Positions 51,567 through 61,030 are shown, numbered from the stretch's first letter. The stretch: DNA of 64,000 bases from Streptomyces justiciae (GCF_015163075.1 NZ_JADDXU010000010.1:1-64000), one strand, 5' to 3'. The notes: generated by a model from the letters alone, not told the origin. Numbers and translations are program-made.

Positions 51567-52627
51567 AGCGACACCGCTTCGAGTTCCACGGCCGCCACCC
51601 ACCGGGGCAGCCACACGTCGAACGCGTACCGTCGAGCGGTGATCTCCCGGGCGGTCCGCCCGAGTTGCTCCCGCGCGGCAGCGGAGCCTCCGATCAGGGC
51701 GAGGATGGCGCTGATCCAGTCGTCCTGAGTTCGCGCACGGGGCATGCCGAACTGGTCGAGCAGATCGGCGTTGACCCCCAGCGGGCTGGCCACGGCCGGC
51801 AGCCCCGCGGCGGCGTACTGCAAGAGCTTGTAGCCGCACTTCCCGAGGCTGTACGGCGTGGCAGGCAGAGGCATCAGGCCGATGTCCATCGCGGCCAGGG
51901 CAACGCCCTGACTGTCCGGGCTCCACGGGACGCGGTCGATGAGGGACTCCAGGTCACCGAGGGTCCGCGCGGTCGTCCCGACGAGGGTCAACCGCGCGCC
52001 GGTTCTGCGATGCACCTCTGTAATCGCATCGGCGATCTCCAGCAGATACGCCTCGTTGTGCGGTGAACCGATCCAGCCGAGCCGCGGTGGGTCGCGCAAC
52101 TCGTACGACACCTTGGGCATGTAGTCCTCGACGGCCACGCAGCTCGGGATGACGACCACGTCCCGCTGAAAATGCGAGGCCCAGTCGGCCAGAACCAGGT
52201 TGCCGGCGATGACCCGGTCGGCCTGGCTCACGGCCACCCGCGCCTTGCCCGCCTTCGGAGCCAGCCAACGTACGAGGGAACCTTCTCCGTGGTCCCACTG
52301 CAGAGCATCGTCGAAGTCATACGCGGCGAACTCGGCGCTAGCAAGCAGCCGCCGCTCCCACCATCCGCGGCTGAGGGGGGAGGCCTCGCGGTGGAGCAAC
52401 AGCCGCCGCGGGTGAGCCCGCGCCAGCGCACCCAGTCCAAGTTCCGCGCGGGCGACGGACAGTGGACGACGGGCAAGGCGGGAGGGGGCAGCGTCGGACA
52501 ACGACAGGTAGCTGCCCACGGTGACCTCTGCGCCGAGGCGATCCAACCACTCAAACACGCGGACACGCGAACTCCCGCCGCTCCGCCCGTACGGAGTGAC
52601 GGCACACAATTCCGGGCCATGATTCAC
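51563..52627 (-). CDS. Glycosyltransferase, GT4-like
   Basis: The 354-residue GT-B protein has a divergent N-terminal domain (AVTPYGRSGGSSRVRVFEWL) and a C-terminal domain with PPRLGWIGSPHNEAYLLEIADAI, TLVGTTARTLG and YSLGKCGYKLLQYAAAGLPAVASPLGVN. The E-x7-E motif is not clear. The GTG start at 52627 has GGTGAGC upstream. First gene after operator D, coupled to the GT2 gene. Confidence 0.88.
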   Translation of the reverse strand: MNHGPELCAVTPYGRSGGSSRVRVFEWLDRLGAEVTVGSYLSLSDAAPSRLARRPLSVARAELGLGALARAHPRRLLLHREASPLSRGWWERRLLASAEFAAYDFDDALQWDHGEGSLVRWLAPKAGKARVAVSQADRVIAGNLVLADWASHFQRDVVVIPSCVAVEDYMPKVSYELRDPPRLGWIGSPHNEAYLLEIADAITEVHRRTGARLTLVGTTARTLGDLESLIDRVPWSPDSQGVALAAMDIGLMPLPATPYSLGKCGYKLLQYAAAGLPAVASPLGVNADLLDQFGMPRARTQDDWISAILALIGGSAAAREQLGRTAREITARRYAFDVWLPRWVAAVELEAVSL

Positions 52628-52678
52628 GCAAGCTCACCGCGCAAGAATCTTCACCGATGCGCCATTCGATGCATCGCA

Positions 52679-52730
52679 TCGCGTTTACGATGTATATGTA
52701 CATCTTAAGCAGGATGTTCGACGCAGGCAA
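52679..52730 (-). promoter_or_regulatory. Polysaccharide-locus promoter/operator D (before the GT pair)
   Basis: On the minus strand TTGCCT (52725-52730), 17 nt and TAAGAT (52702-52707) are followed 4 nt later by ATATACATCGTAAACGCGA (52697-52679), the weakest of the five operators in its downstream half. The first GT gene starts 51 nt further. The -35/-10 overlap the 3' end of the wzy gene. Confidence 0.7.
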
Positions 52731-54006
52731 CGGTCGGTCCGAGATCTCCGTACGTTTGCAGCGTCGACGCCTGCGGCACTTCGCAGGCCCGGACCATGCC
52801 GGTGAGCAGCCCGACCGACAGATAGAACAGAACCCGAAGAACGCTGCCCTCGAAGCTCGACTCGACCGCGAAGACGACGAGTTGTGCGATCAAGGTGAAA
52901 CCGATGACCCGGGCCGCCGGACTTGTACGCCAGCGGGAGAAGAAGAACAGCGCCATCCCGACCAGAGTCAGTGAGACGATCACGCCCAGCAGAAGACCGA
53001 AGTTCAGCGCCTGTTGGAGATAGGTGTTGTGGACACGTGCCAGATCCTGGATGCCGCCCGGCGCAGCCCCGGCGCCGTAGCCGAGCACCGGACGATCGGC
53101 GATCTTGTCCACCGCCTCGACGGCGAATTCCGTGCGGATGACGACATTGGTCAGGCTGAACCGGGAGGCGAAGAACTCTCGTGTGTCCGGATTGAGTTGA
53201 TACAGCGTCACAATGGCTGCCAAGACTGTGGCCACTGCAGCTATGGCCTTGCCGACCACCTGGGTTCCGATCCGCCGGTTCCTGACGAGATTCCCCAATC
53301 CCGCGAGCACTGCAGCCGTCAGCAACGCGGCGATCACCCCACGCGACAGCGTGCACACGACGGCGATGAGAGCAACGTACCCGGCCACCGTGCATCTGCG
53401 GTCGTGACGAGTGTGCCCCCAGTACAACAGGATCGGCACAAAGACCGCGAGGACGCTGGCGAGGTTGTTAGAGGGGCCGAGGACCGGATGCGACAGTCTG
53501 GTGTAATACGACAGATATCGGTCCGAGCCGACTGGCGCCGACACCTCCTCGGGGGCGAAGCCGGGCACCCGCAGCAAGAGCAGGGCGGCCGGGATGATGA
53601 GCAGGTAGCTGTAGCGCCTGATGTATGTGATGACCCGATCCGGAGATGCCCCGGCCAGCTCCCGCACGATGAACAGGTAGGCGATGACGCCTTCGGCATA
53701 GACGATCGTGGCGCGGAAAGTCGCCCCACGATCCTGTGTCCACAGCATCGATGAGCCGCAGATGGCCATAGGGATGCACAGCAGCGCGAACAGCTGTGGG
53801 TAGCCCACATCCAACGGCTTGGTGACGCAGCCGAGGACGAGGCTCACCGCCACGATGCCCAGCATGATGTCCAGGAGGGAGAGCGAGTCGAAACCAGGTG
53901 CGGACACGGCGAAACGCACCGGCATCGCGGCGGCGATCAGGACCAGTCCGAGCAGAATCCGAGGCTGTGTCGCCGCCCGCAGAGAGCCGTACGGGATCTC
54001 AGCCAT
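52705..54006 (-). CDS. O-antigen-ligase/polymerase-type membrane protein (Wzy-like)
   Basis: The 433-residue integral membrane protein has about 11-12 hydrophobic helices and a large external loop (VLGYGAGAAPGGIQDLARVHNTYLQQALNFG) carrying the H-N-T-Y-L motif of the Wzy_C family. It should polymerise lipid-linked repeat units outside the membrane. It is the last gene of the unit from operator E. Its start overlaps the small 74-residue gene by 8 bp. Confidence 0.9.
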   Translation of the reverse strand: MAEIPYGSLRAATQPRILLGLVLIAAAMPVRFAVSAPGFDSLSLLDIMLGIVAVSLVLGCVTKPLDVGYPQLFALLCIPMAICGSSMLWTQDRGATFRATIVYAEGVIAYLFIVRELAGASPDRVITYIRRYSYLLIIPAALLLLRVPGFAPEEVSAPVGSDRYLSYYTRLSHPVLGPSNNLASVLAVFVPILLYWGHTRHDRRCTVAGYVALIAVVCTLSRGVIAALLTAAVLAGLGNLVRNRRIGTQVVGKAIAAVATVLAAIVTLYQLNPDTREFFASRFSLTNVVIRTEFAVEAVDKIADRPVLGYGAGAAPGGIQDLARVHNTYLQQALNFGLLLGVIVSLTLVGMALFFFSRWRTSPAARVIGFTLIAQLVVFAVESSFEGSVLRVLFYLSVGLLTGMVRACEVPQASTLQTYGDLGPTVACVEHPA

Positions 54007-54223
54007 GGCATCCGTCCTCGCTGATCTCCGCCGAGGGGAGGCACTCCACCGCATCTGTTCCCCGCCTCAGCTCGTCCCGAGTCCAGGTGAGGCTGAGCGC
54101 GGTAGTGTCGCCCACTCGCACGTCGTGCCCGTGCGCCGGAAGGAATCGGCATATCTGCCGGGCCCGGGCGCCGTTGGCGAACTTTTGCCACTCCCCGATT
54201 GCCGGGGCACATTCCCTCGTCAT
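53999..54223 (-). CDS. Small uncharacterised protein between the Wzz-like and Wzy-like genes
   Basis: The 74-residue product is supported by GGGAGGAG 6 nt before the ATG at 54223, and by overlap on both sides: its ATG overlaps the TGA of the Wzz-like gene (ATGA) and its stop overlaps the wzy start by 8 bp. It has four cysteines (residues near 5, 25, 58 and 72), no signal peptide and no membrane helix. I do not recognise a family. Coupled translation suggests it acts with the polymerase and chain-length proteins. Confidence 0.7.
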   Translation of the reverse strand: MTRECAPAIGEWQKFANGARARQICRFLPAHGHDVRVGDTTALSLTWTRDELRRGTDAVECLPSAEISEDGCHG

Positions 54224-55695
54224 GGCTCCTCCCTCGGCCCGAGTGGGGAGGGCGCACGCTTCGCCGAGGTCCATGCCTTCGTGCGGGACGTGGCTCCGGC
54301 CGGGCGGTGGGAATCGTTTCCATCCAGCCGTGTCATTGGTGCCACAGCCGGTAGGTAGGGGCGGTTAGGGTGCCACTTGACCCCGGTGAGCACGGTTCCG
54401 ACGACCGTGACACTGACCGAGCGCAGACGCTGGACGGACTGGGTGACCTGAACGCTACGGGTGCTCCTCGATTCGACGAGCAGGACCGCTCGCCCCACGG
54501 CCCGGCACAGCATCATGCCGGTGCTCCCCTCCAGTACCGCGGGCCCGGCGAAGATGACGACGTCGGCCCGCAGGTCGAGCTCGCCGCACAGCCAGTCCAC
54601 CTCGGCCTTCCGCAGATGCGACGGTCCGGATTGCTCCGAGCCGCCGCTGAGAATAGTCACGGGCAGGTCGCCGCGCTCCGACACCAGCGCCTTTTCCACG
54701 GTGGCCCGATGCTCCAGCACATCGCGCAGGCCCCAAAGCGTAGAGAGGCCGAGCAGCCGCGCCACGTCCGTCCCAGATTCGCCGGCATCGACGACGATCA
54801 CTCTGGTACCGCTCTCGGCCAAAGCCTCCGCGAGCCCGACCGCGACCTTGGCCGTTTCCTCCCCGCGAGTCGCCGTCGCCAGCACGAAGCTGTGCGGCAC
54901 CCGCCCCCCTCCTGCCGCCTCCAGAACCAGCGCCAGCCACCGGTACGCATCGGCACCTGCCCCCGACGGCTGGTCCTGGTGCCGGCGTCCTTTGCGGTGA
55001 GGCCGCTCGCCGCGCGGAAGGACGCTCAGGAGGTCGGCGTCGGTAGCGCGTGCCAGGTCTTCGACGTCGCGGATGTGCCCGGCCGACAGTTCGCGGATCA
55101 CGGCCCAGCCGATACCCAGCACGAGGCCCACGACCAGACCGAGCATGACATCGAACATCTTGTGGGGGGAGACGGGGCCGGGCAGGAGCTCCGCACGGTC
55201 CAGGGTCCGCACGCCGATGCTTGGAGTGCCGACATCCTGCGAGTCCGACTGCGCGGGGTTTTCAGCAGAGGTGACGACTCTTGCGAACACAGGTGCCACA
55301 CCGTTGGCGATCTGCAGCGCACGGCTGCCCGAATGATCCTTGACGGTGAGGTCGATGATCGCGGTACCGGCCGGATTGCTCGCGCTGACGTGCGAGTTCA
55401 GTTCCTTGGCCGAGTAGGGGAGGCCCAATTCGTCGCCGAGCTGGCCGAGCACGGACTGGCTGGTCAGCAGGGTCGTGTAGGACTTGGCCCGCTCCTGGGC
55501 AAGAAGCGCGCTTTCGTACGCCTCACTCGAGTCCTGCTGGGGGGCCACGAACGTCACGAGCATCTCGACTCTGGCCGCGTAGACGGGTCGCTGCAACTCA
55601 GCCACCAAGGCACCCGAAACCGCTCCGAGGACGGTGAGCAACACGATGGCCACCCAGTGGAAACGAAGCAGTCGAAGGTAGGCTCTCACATCCAT
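54220..55695 (-). CDS. Wzz-type chain-length protein fused to a degenerate BY-kinase domain
   Basis: The 491-residue product has an N-terminal membrane helix (VAIVLLTVLGAVSGALVAEL), the extracytoplasmic Wzz domain, a second helix near residue 180-205 (MFDVMLGLVVGLVLGIGWAVI), and a C-terminal ATPase-like domain. That domain should carry PGEGKST but reads RGEETAK (about residues 276-282), and the Walker B Asp is lost (VVIFAGPAV instead of VVIIDTPPV). Walker A' (IVVDAGESG) remains. The tail has no Tyr cluster. It probably regulates polymer length without kinase activity. The ATG at 55695 has GGAAGG upstream. Confidence 0.9.
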   Translation of the reverse strand: MDVRAYLRLLRFHWVAIVLLTVLGAVSGALVAELQRPVYAARVEMLVTFVAPQQDSSEAYESALLAQERAKSYTTLLTSQSVLGQLGDELGLPYSAKELNSHVSASNPAGTAIIDLTVKDHSGSRALQIANGVAPVFARVVTSAENPAQSDSQDVGTPSIGVRTLDRAELLPGPVSPHKMFDVMLGLVVGLVLGIGWAVIRELSAGHIRDVEDLARATDADLLSVLPRGERPHRKGRRHQDQPSGAGADAYRWLALVLEAAGGGRVPHSFVLATATRGEETAKVAVGLAEALAESGTRVIVVDAGESGTDVARLLGLSTLWGLRDVLEHRATVEKALVSERGDLPVTILSGGSEQSGPSHLRKAEVDWLCGELDLRADVVIFAGPAVLEGSTGMMLCRAVGRAVLLVESRSTRSVQVTQSVQRLRSVSVTVVGTVLTGVKWHPNRPYLPAVAPMTRLDGNDSHRPAGATSRTKAWTSAKRAPSPLGPREEP

Positions 55696-55807
55696 GTCGT
55701 GTCCTTCCGCGTCGCAGAACGCCCGCTGAGCAGCCGCTTCAGGGGCCGTGACGTCTCCTTGAGAGGGATTTCGCAACCTTCGAACCTGGCCGGGAGCAGC
55801 GCGGAAT

Positions 55808-57307
55808 TCATGGAGAGCCTCCATGTTTCACAGGCACGGGGCGGTCGGTGAGTTCGGGAACGAGCAGAACAGAGGCCGCTGCGAGGCCGACGAGCACGGG
55901 CAGGCCCGCCAGCAGCAGGGGCACCGCCCCGTGCCAACCGAGCCCGAGGATCAACAGGTCACCGAGGACCGCCAGGGTGGCGGCGAGCGCGGTCGCGGGC
56001 AGCCAGCGCCTCGGCAGCCGCCCCTGCATGCGGTGCAGGCCGGCTCTTCGGCACACGACGACGAAGTAGAGCGAGCCAGCAGTGAGACCTACAGCAGTGG
56101 CTAGAACCACGCCGACAACGCCCCACAGCAGCGTGAGCGGCACAGTCAAGGCGATGTTCACCACTGTTGCGGCCCACGAATAGCGCGTCTCGTAGCCCGG
56201 CTTGCCGATCGCCCGGACAAAGCAGGTCCGTACCCCGGTAAGGGCCACCTGCACCGAGTACCCCGCCAGCAGAACGGCGGCGATGGCTCCGCTGAGCGCG
56301 AGTTCGGGGCCGACCCATACCTGGACCGCGACCGCGACCACAGCGGTCGTCACGACCCCGTAGGTGAGCGCCGTGGGCAGCCAGCGGGCCTGGAGCACGT
56401 GGAACTCGTGGACCGCGCCTGGCAGTCCGTCCCCGGCATAGACGTGGGTCATTCGGGTCAGCACCGGCGGGATTGCATACAGCGGCAGGCTGCGCAGACC
56501 CATTGCCGCCTGATACCCCACGGCGAAGATGCCTATGTAGCGAACCGGGAGCAGGGCCGCAATCACCAGTGCGTCGATCTCGCCGTTGAGGAACATGGTG
56601 AATCCGGACAGCTGCATGCGCAGGGCGTAGCGGCCGAACTCGCGGCGTTCGGGCGGCGTGGGCAGCAAGGGGCGCGTGAGCTTGACATGCCGTGCGCCTG
56701 CGCACAACCCGCCAACGGTCGCGAGCAGATACCGGCCGGCGGTCAGCGCAGCCAGCAGCGGCAGGCCGGCGCTCTGGTCGATCAGAGCAATGACGGCGAG
56801 GGCGTACACGAGGCATGATCCGCCGCTCACGCCTGCGAGGGCACGGAAGCGGCCGTTGGCCTGGAGCAGGGCGACGGCGGAGTTGGAAGCCAGGGCCAGC
56901 GTCAGGAGAGGGCCGAGGACCGTGAGCAGCCGATGCTCCTCGTCGTGCAGCCGCGCCGGTACGTCGAGGGCCGAGGTGATCGTGGGAGCGAGCAGCAGGC
57001 ACAGGACGGTGACCAGGGCCCCGAAGCACAAGAAGAGGGTAAGTGAGCCGATTACGAGCCGTCCCGTACCGTCCCGCTCCCCACGGGCGCCATGGTAGGC
57101 GTGGAAGCGGGCCAGCGACGCACCGACGCCGCCGTCCAGCACAGTCAGTGTGGCAAGGAAGATCAAGATCAGCGACCACACGCCGAACCGGTCCAGGCCC
57201 AGACGGGCGATGAGGTACGGGGTGAGCAGCAGGTTGGTGAGCAGCGGCGCCGCCTGGGCCAGCGCGCTGAATCCCACGGACGGGACCAGTCCGCTCGGGG
57301 CCCGCAT
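55808..57307 (-). CDS. Polysaccharide flippase (Wzx/MATE-like)
   Basis: The 499-residue membrane protein has about 14 helices. It belongs to the MOP superfamily: SVGFSALAQAAPLLTNLLLTPYLIARLGLDRFGVWSL at the N-terminus and LNGEIDALVIAALLPVRYIGIFAVGYQ in the middle. It should move undecaprenyl-linked repeat units across the membrane. It lies 8 bp after the LCP gene. The ATG at 57307 is chosen; the longer frame runs into the LCP gene in another phase. Confidence 0.9.
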   Translation of the reverse strand: MRAPSGLVPSVGFSALAQAAPLLTNLLLTPYLIARLGLDRFGVWSLILIFLATLTVLDGGVGASLARFHAYHGARGERDGTGRLVIGSLTLFLCFGALVTVLCLLLAPTITSALDVPARLHDEEHRLLTVLGPLLTLALASNSAVALLQANGRFRALAGVSGGSCLVYALAVIALIDQSAGLPLLAALTAGRYLLATVGGLCAGARHVKLTRPLLPTPPERREFGRYALRMQLSGFTMFLNGEIDALVIAALLPVRYIGIFAVGYQAAMGLRSLPLYAIPPVLTRMTHVYAGDGLPGAVHEFHVLQARWLPTALTYGVVTTAVVAVAVQVWVGPELALSGAIAAVLLAGYSVQVALTGVRTCFVRAIGKPGYETRYSWAATVVNIALTVPLTLLWGVVGVVLATAVGLTAGSLYFVVVCRRAGLHRMQGRLPRRWLPATALAATLAVLGDLLILGLGWHGAVPLLLAGLPVLVGLAAASVLLVPELTDRPVPVKHGGSP

Positions 57308-57315
57308 GACGTGCC

Positions 57316-58338
57316 TCAGCTCCCGCGTGTCTCGACGGCACGCCAATTCGCCCGCAACGCGGCCCGGTCCAGGATGAGTGTGTACTGCCCGTCGATCATC
57401 TGCGAGCGGACAATCGGCGCGGTCCTGAAGGTCGCGTCCGAAGCGGTCAGATGACGCAGGCCGAGGACGAGGTCGCGCAGGTCGCTGTTGGACATCCGGT
57501 CGTCCACGCTCACCGTCCGGGTGATCGCGTCGATCATGCGGGCGGTGCCCAGGGGGTCGGTGATGCTGACCTCGGAGCGGATCGCGCCGACCATGCTGCG
57601 GAGGAACTGCTGCTGCCGTTTGATCCGGTCCAGTTCGCCGCCGGGCAGTCCGTGCCGCTGGCGGACGTAGGCCAGGGCCTCGTCGCCGTTCATGGTGGAG
57701 GTGCCGGCGGCGAAGTGCCGGTGCTGCTCGGGGTCGTAGGCGGCCGTGGGGACGGTGATCCGCACCCCGCTTACCGCGTTGGTCAGCGCCTTGAAGCCGT
57801 GCCAGTCGACAACGCCGAAGTGGTCGATGCGGGTCCCGGTGAGCTGCTCGACGGTGCGGATGAGGAGGGGCGGGCCGCCCCAGGAGAACGCGGCGTTGAC
57901 CTTCGCGGAGCCGTGGCCCGGGATGGGGACCCAGCTGTCCCGGGGGATGGACATGGTGTACGCGGAGTGTTCGTCGCCGCTGAGGTGGACGAGCATGAGG
58001 GTGTCGCTGCGCTGGGCTCCGTAACGCCACAGCTCGGCCGTGGCGTCATTGCCGGTGGTGGGACGCTTGGAACGGCTGTCGACTCCCGCGAGCAGGAAGG
58101 TCGTGCCGCCGTCGTGGGCCTTGGGCTTGGACGGGCGCGGGCCGGTGGGGAACGCGTCGGGGATGCGGGTGACCTGGTCGCCGTAGTGGTCGGTGGTCCA
58201 CCAGACGCCGCCGACGGCGACTCCCGCCAGGGCGAGGATGGCGCCGAGGACGCAGATCAGGGTGGTGCGCAGGAGGCGGCGCCGGGACCGCGCGTGGAGG
58301 CGCGGTGCCCAGGTCGGCCAGGGGTGGCGCGGGGACAT
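57316..58338 (-). CDS. LytR-CpsA-Psr (LCP) family ligase
   Basis: The 340-residue protein has a short cytoplasmic N-terminus, one membrane helix (TTLICVLGAILALAGVAVGGVWW) and an extracytoplasmic LCP domain with FLLAGVDSRSK, SDTLMLVHLSGDEHSAYTMSIPRDSWVPIPG, and DGDEALAYVRQR-like DEALAYVRQRHG. LCP proteins move lipid-linked polymers onto peptidoglycan, so the polysaccharide is probably wall-attached. Its ATG overlaps the stop of the fusion gene by 1 bp. Confidence 0.95.
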   Translation of the reverse strand: MSPRHPWPTWAPRLHARSRRRLLRTTLICVLGAILALAGVAVGGVWWTTDHYGDQVTRIPDAFPTGPRPSKPKAHDGGTTFLLAGVDSRSKRPTTGNDATAELWRYGAQRSDTLMLVHLSGDEHSAYTMSIPRDSWVPIPGHGSAKVNAAFSWGGPPLLIRTVEQLTGTRIDHFGVVDWHGFKALTNAVSGVRITVPTAAYDPEQHRHFAAGTSTMNGDEALAYVRQRHGLPGGELDRIKRQQQFLRSMVGAIRSEVSITDPLGTARMIDAITRTVSVDDRMSNSDLRDLVLGLRHLTASDATFRTAPIVRSQMIDGQYTLILDRAALRANWRAVETRGS

Positions 58339-61013
58339 CAGAAGTCGTCCGGGTACGGATCGGCCAGGACGGAGTGCGCGGGGCGCCGCGGCTGCGTCGT
58401 GGGGAAGCAGGGGAGGAGCGTGGCGAGGACGCGGCGCACCTCGTCGGCGTCGTTGCGTTCGGCCGCGGCATACAGCTCGGGCAGGTCCTCGGTCAGGGTG
58501 TCCGGGTGGTCATGGCGGGCCGTGGACGTCGCCGCGAAGATCCTCGGGTGGGCGGTGCCGGTGTGCCGTTCGTGCGCGGAGAACAGCGTCTCGTTGAGCT
58601 TTTCGCCGGGCCGCAGACCGGTGAAGCGGATGTCCACGTCCGGCACGTTCACCGAGCGGGCGAACTTGCGGACGAGGTCGACGATCCTTACGGGGTCGCT
58701 CATGTCGAGGACGAACACCTCGCCGCCGCGGGCGAGCCGCATGGCCTCCAGGACCAGGCCCACCGCCTCCTCCACGGTCATGAAGAACCGGGTGACGTCG
58801 GGGTGCGTGACGGTCACCGGGGAGCCGGTGCCCAGTTGTTCGGCCACGACCGACAGCAGCGAGCCGCGACTGCCGAGCACGTTGCCGAAGCGGACGGCCG
58901 CGAAGACGGTACCGGGCGGGGCCTCGTCCTGGGCGTGCCGGACGACGAGTTCGGCCAGTCGCTTCGTGGCGCCGAGCACGGAGACCGGGTCGGCCGCCTT
59001 GTCCGTGGAGATCAGCACGAAGCGTTCGGTTCCGGTCGCGGCGGCGGCGCGGACCAGGTTCTCGGTGCCCCGGACGTTGGACTTCACCCCCTCACAGGGG
59101 TGCTGTTCGAGAAGCGGGAGGTGTTTGTGCGCCGCCGCGTGGACGACGATCTCGGGGCGCAGTTCGCGGAAGACCTGGTCGACCCGGGGGCGGTCCCGGA
59201 TGTCCGAGATCACGATGTCGTCGCTGCGGAGGGCGTCGCCGTACAGCTCCAGCTGCAAGCGGTGCAGGTTCGACTCGTCGTGGTCGAGGAGGAAGAGCCG
59301 GCTGGGGCCGAAAGCCCGTATCTGGTGGCAGAGTTCGCTGCCGATCGAGCCGCCGGCACCGGTCACCAGGACCCGGCGGCCCGCGACGGTCGAGCGGGTC
59401 TCGGGGCCGACCACGTGCATCTCGACCCGGCCGATCAGTTCGTGTACGTCGAGGGCACGCATGTCGCTGCCCACGACGTCCCGGCGGAGCGCGGCGATGA
59501 ACGACGGCAGGTAGCGCACGCTCGCTCCGGTCGCCTCGGCGGCCCGGGCCACCCGGCGGAACCCGTCGGGGCGCAGCCCCGGGATGGCGACCACCACGAC
59601 CTCGATCCGCTGGGCGAGCGCGATCTCCCGGGTGTCGTCCAGCCTGCCGAGCACCGGCAGGCCGCCGATCGTGCCGGTGCGGCCCTTGGCCGGATCGTCG
59701 TCCACGAATCCGACGGGCGCGAGCCCGAACTGGGGCGTGTGCGCCAGGTCCCGGGCGAGGGCCTGCCCGGCCTCGCCCGCCCCGACGACCAGGGTACGCA
59801 GGCTGCCACTTGGTCGGCGGTGTGCCGCCCTGGGGCGGGCCAGTTCCGCGCAGACCCGGTCGACCGCGTCGTCCGTGAGTCCCGGATACAGCGGCAGGGA
59901 CAGCAGCTCGGGGAAGAGGGCGTCCGCGCCGGACAGCCCGCCTGGCGGGACGAGCGCGCGTTCGCGCAGGCATGACGTGCGGTGCACCGGCGGGAAGTGG
60001 ACCGAGGTGCCGATACCCCGCTCCGCCAACCGCTCGATCACCTCGTCCCGCCCGGCCCCGTACCCCTCCCCCACCCGCACCACATGCAGATGCCGCGCAT
60101 GCCGCCCCGCCGTCGTGACCTCCAGCGGCACCAGCCCCGGCACGCCCTTCAACGCCTCGTCGTACCGCGCCGCCACCTCCTCCCGCCGGCGCTGCCACGC
60201 CTCGACGTACCGCAGCTGCGCCCGCCCGACCGCCGCCTGGACGTCGGTCATGTTGGCCTTGAGGCCGGGTTCTTCGACGGTGTACTGCCAGGCGCCGCCG
60301 GGCAGGTTGCGGTGCCAGGCATCCGTGGACATGCCGTGCAGGCGGGTGCGGCGGAGCAGGTCGGCGAGGGCGGGGTCGTTCGTGGTCACCATGCCGCCCT
60401 CACCGATGGGCAGGTTCTTGGTGGCGTAGAAGCTGAAGCAGGTCGCCCGCGACAGACTGCCGACGGGCCGGTCGCCCACCGTCGTGCCCAGGGCGTGCGC
60501 GGCGTCCTCGACGACGCGGTCCAGGGGCAGCCGCGCCGCCTCCGCGAGGTCGGCGACGGGGGCCGGGGCGCCGGCGTAGTGCAGGACCATCAGAGCGTGC
60601 GGGCAGCCGCAGGCCCGGGCCGCGCGAGCCACCGTCTCCGGTGTCGGCATCGCCGTGCGCGGGTCGACGTCGACCAGGACGGGGCGCAGGCCCGCGTGGA
60701 CGATCGCCTGGGCGGCCCCGCAGAACGTGATGTCCGGGACCAGGACCGCGCCGCCGGGCGGCAGGCGCAGGGCCCGCAAAGAGAGTTCGAGCCCGGCCGT
60801 GCAGGAACTCACCGCCACCGCATGCCGGGCGCCGACGTGGGCGGCGAACTCGGCCTCGAAGCGTTCGGTCTCGGGGCCTGTGGTCACCCAGCCGGAGGCG
60901 AGGACACGGCGTGCCGCCCGGCGGCCCTCGGGGCTGATCCAGGTCGCGGCGAACGGGATGTCCCACTCCGTCGGGCCCGCATCACGTCGAGCCCGCATCC
61001 GATGCACTGTCAT
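58338..61013 (-). CDS. Fusion: DegT-type aminotransferase + CapD/PglF-type UDP-sugar 4,6-dehydratase
   Basis: The 891-residue protein has three parts. Residues 1-375 are a DegT/DnrJ/EryC1 PLP aminotransferase (FSFYATKNLPIGEGG with Lys199). Residues about 395-510 are a CoA-binding-like Rossmann domain (VVGAGEAGQALARDL). Residues about 540-840 are the SDR dehydratase (VTGAGGSIGSELC, LISTDKAADPVSVLGATKRLAE with Lys684; the usual Met/Tyr is Leu; GLRPGEKLNETL). The membrane helices of PglF/FlaA1 are missing. The two activities act in series to make a UDP-4-amino-4,6-dideoxy-HexNAc. First gene of a six-gene unit after operator E. Confidence 0.9.
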   Translation of the reverse strand: MTVHRMRARRDAGPTEWDIPFAATWISPEGRRAARRVLASGWVTTGPETERFEAEFAAHVGARHAVAVSSCTAGLELSLRALRLPPGGAVLVPDITFCGAAQAIVHAGLRPVLVDVDPRTAMPTPETVARAARACGCPHALMVLHYAGAPAPVADLAEAARLPLDRVVEDAAHALGTTVGDRPVGSLSRATCFSFYATKNLPIGEGGMVTTNDPALADLLRRTRLHGMSTDAWHRNLPGGAWQYTVEEPGLKANMTDVQAAVGRAQLRYVEAWQRRREEVAARYDEALKGVPGLVPLEVTTAGRHARHLHVVRVGEGYGAGRDEVIERLAERGIGTSVHFPPVHRTSCLRERALVPPGGLSGADALFPELLSLPLYPGLTDDAVDRVCAELARPRAAHRRPSGSLRTLVVGAGEAGQALARDLAHTPQFGLAPVGFVDDDPAKGRTGTIGGLPVLGRLDDTREIALAQRIEVVVVAIPGLRPDGFRRVARAAEATGASVRYLPSFIAALRRDVVGSDMRALDVHELIGRVEMHVVGPETRSTVAGRRVLVTGAGGSIGSELCHQIRAFGPSRLFLLDHDESNLHRLQLELYGDALRSDDIVISDIRDRPRVDQVFRELRPEIVVHAAAHKHLPLLEQHPCEGVKSNVRGTENLVRAAAATGTERFVLISTDKAADPVSVLGATKRLAELVVRHAQDEAPPGTVFAAVRFGNVLGSRGSLLSVVAEQLGTGSPVTVTHPDVTRFFMTVEEAVGLVLEAMRLARGGEVFVLDMSDPVRIVDLVRKFARSVNVPDVDIRFTGLRPGEKLNETLFSAHERHTGTAHPRIFAATSTARHDHPDTLTEDLPELYAAAERNDADEVRRVLATLLPCFPTTQPRRPAHSVLADPYPDDF

Positions 61014-61030
61014 CGCTTGCTCCGAATAGC

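Noticed and set aside
58338..61013. Fusion gene as a frameshift artefact joining two genes
   Set aside because: The frame stays open with coding-type composition across the domain junction, and no internal start with a ribosome site is evident there.
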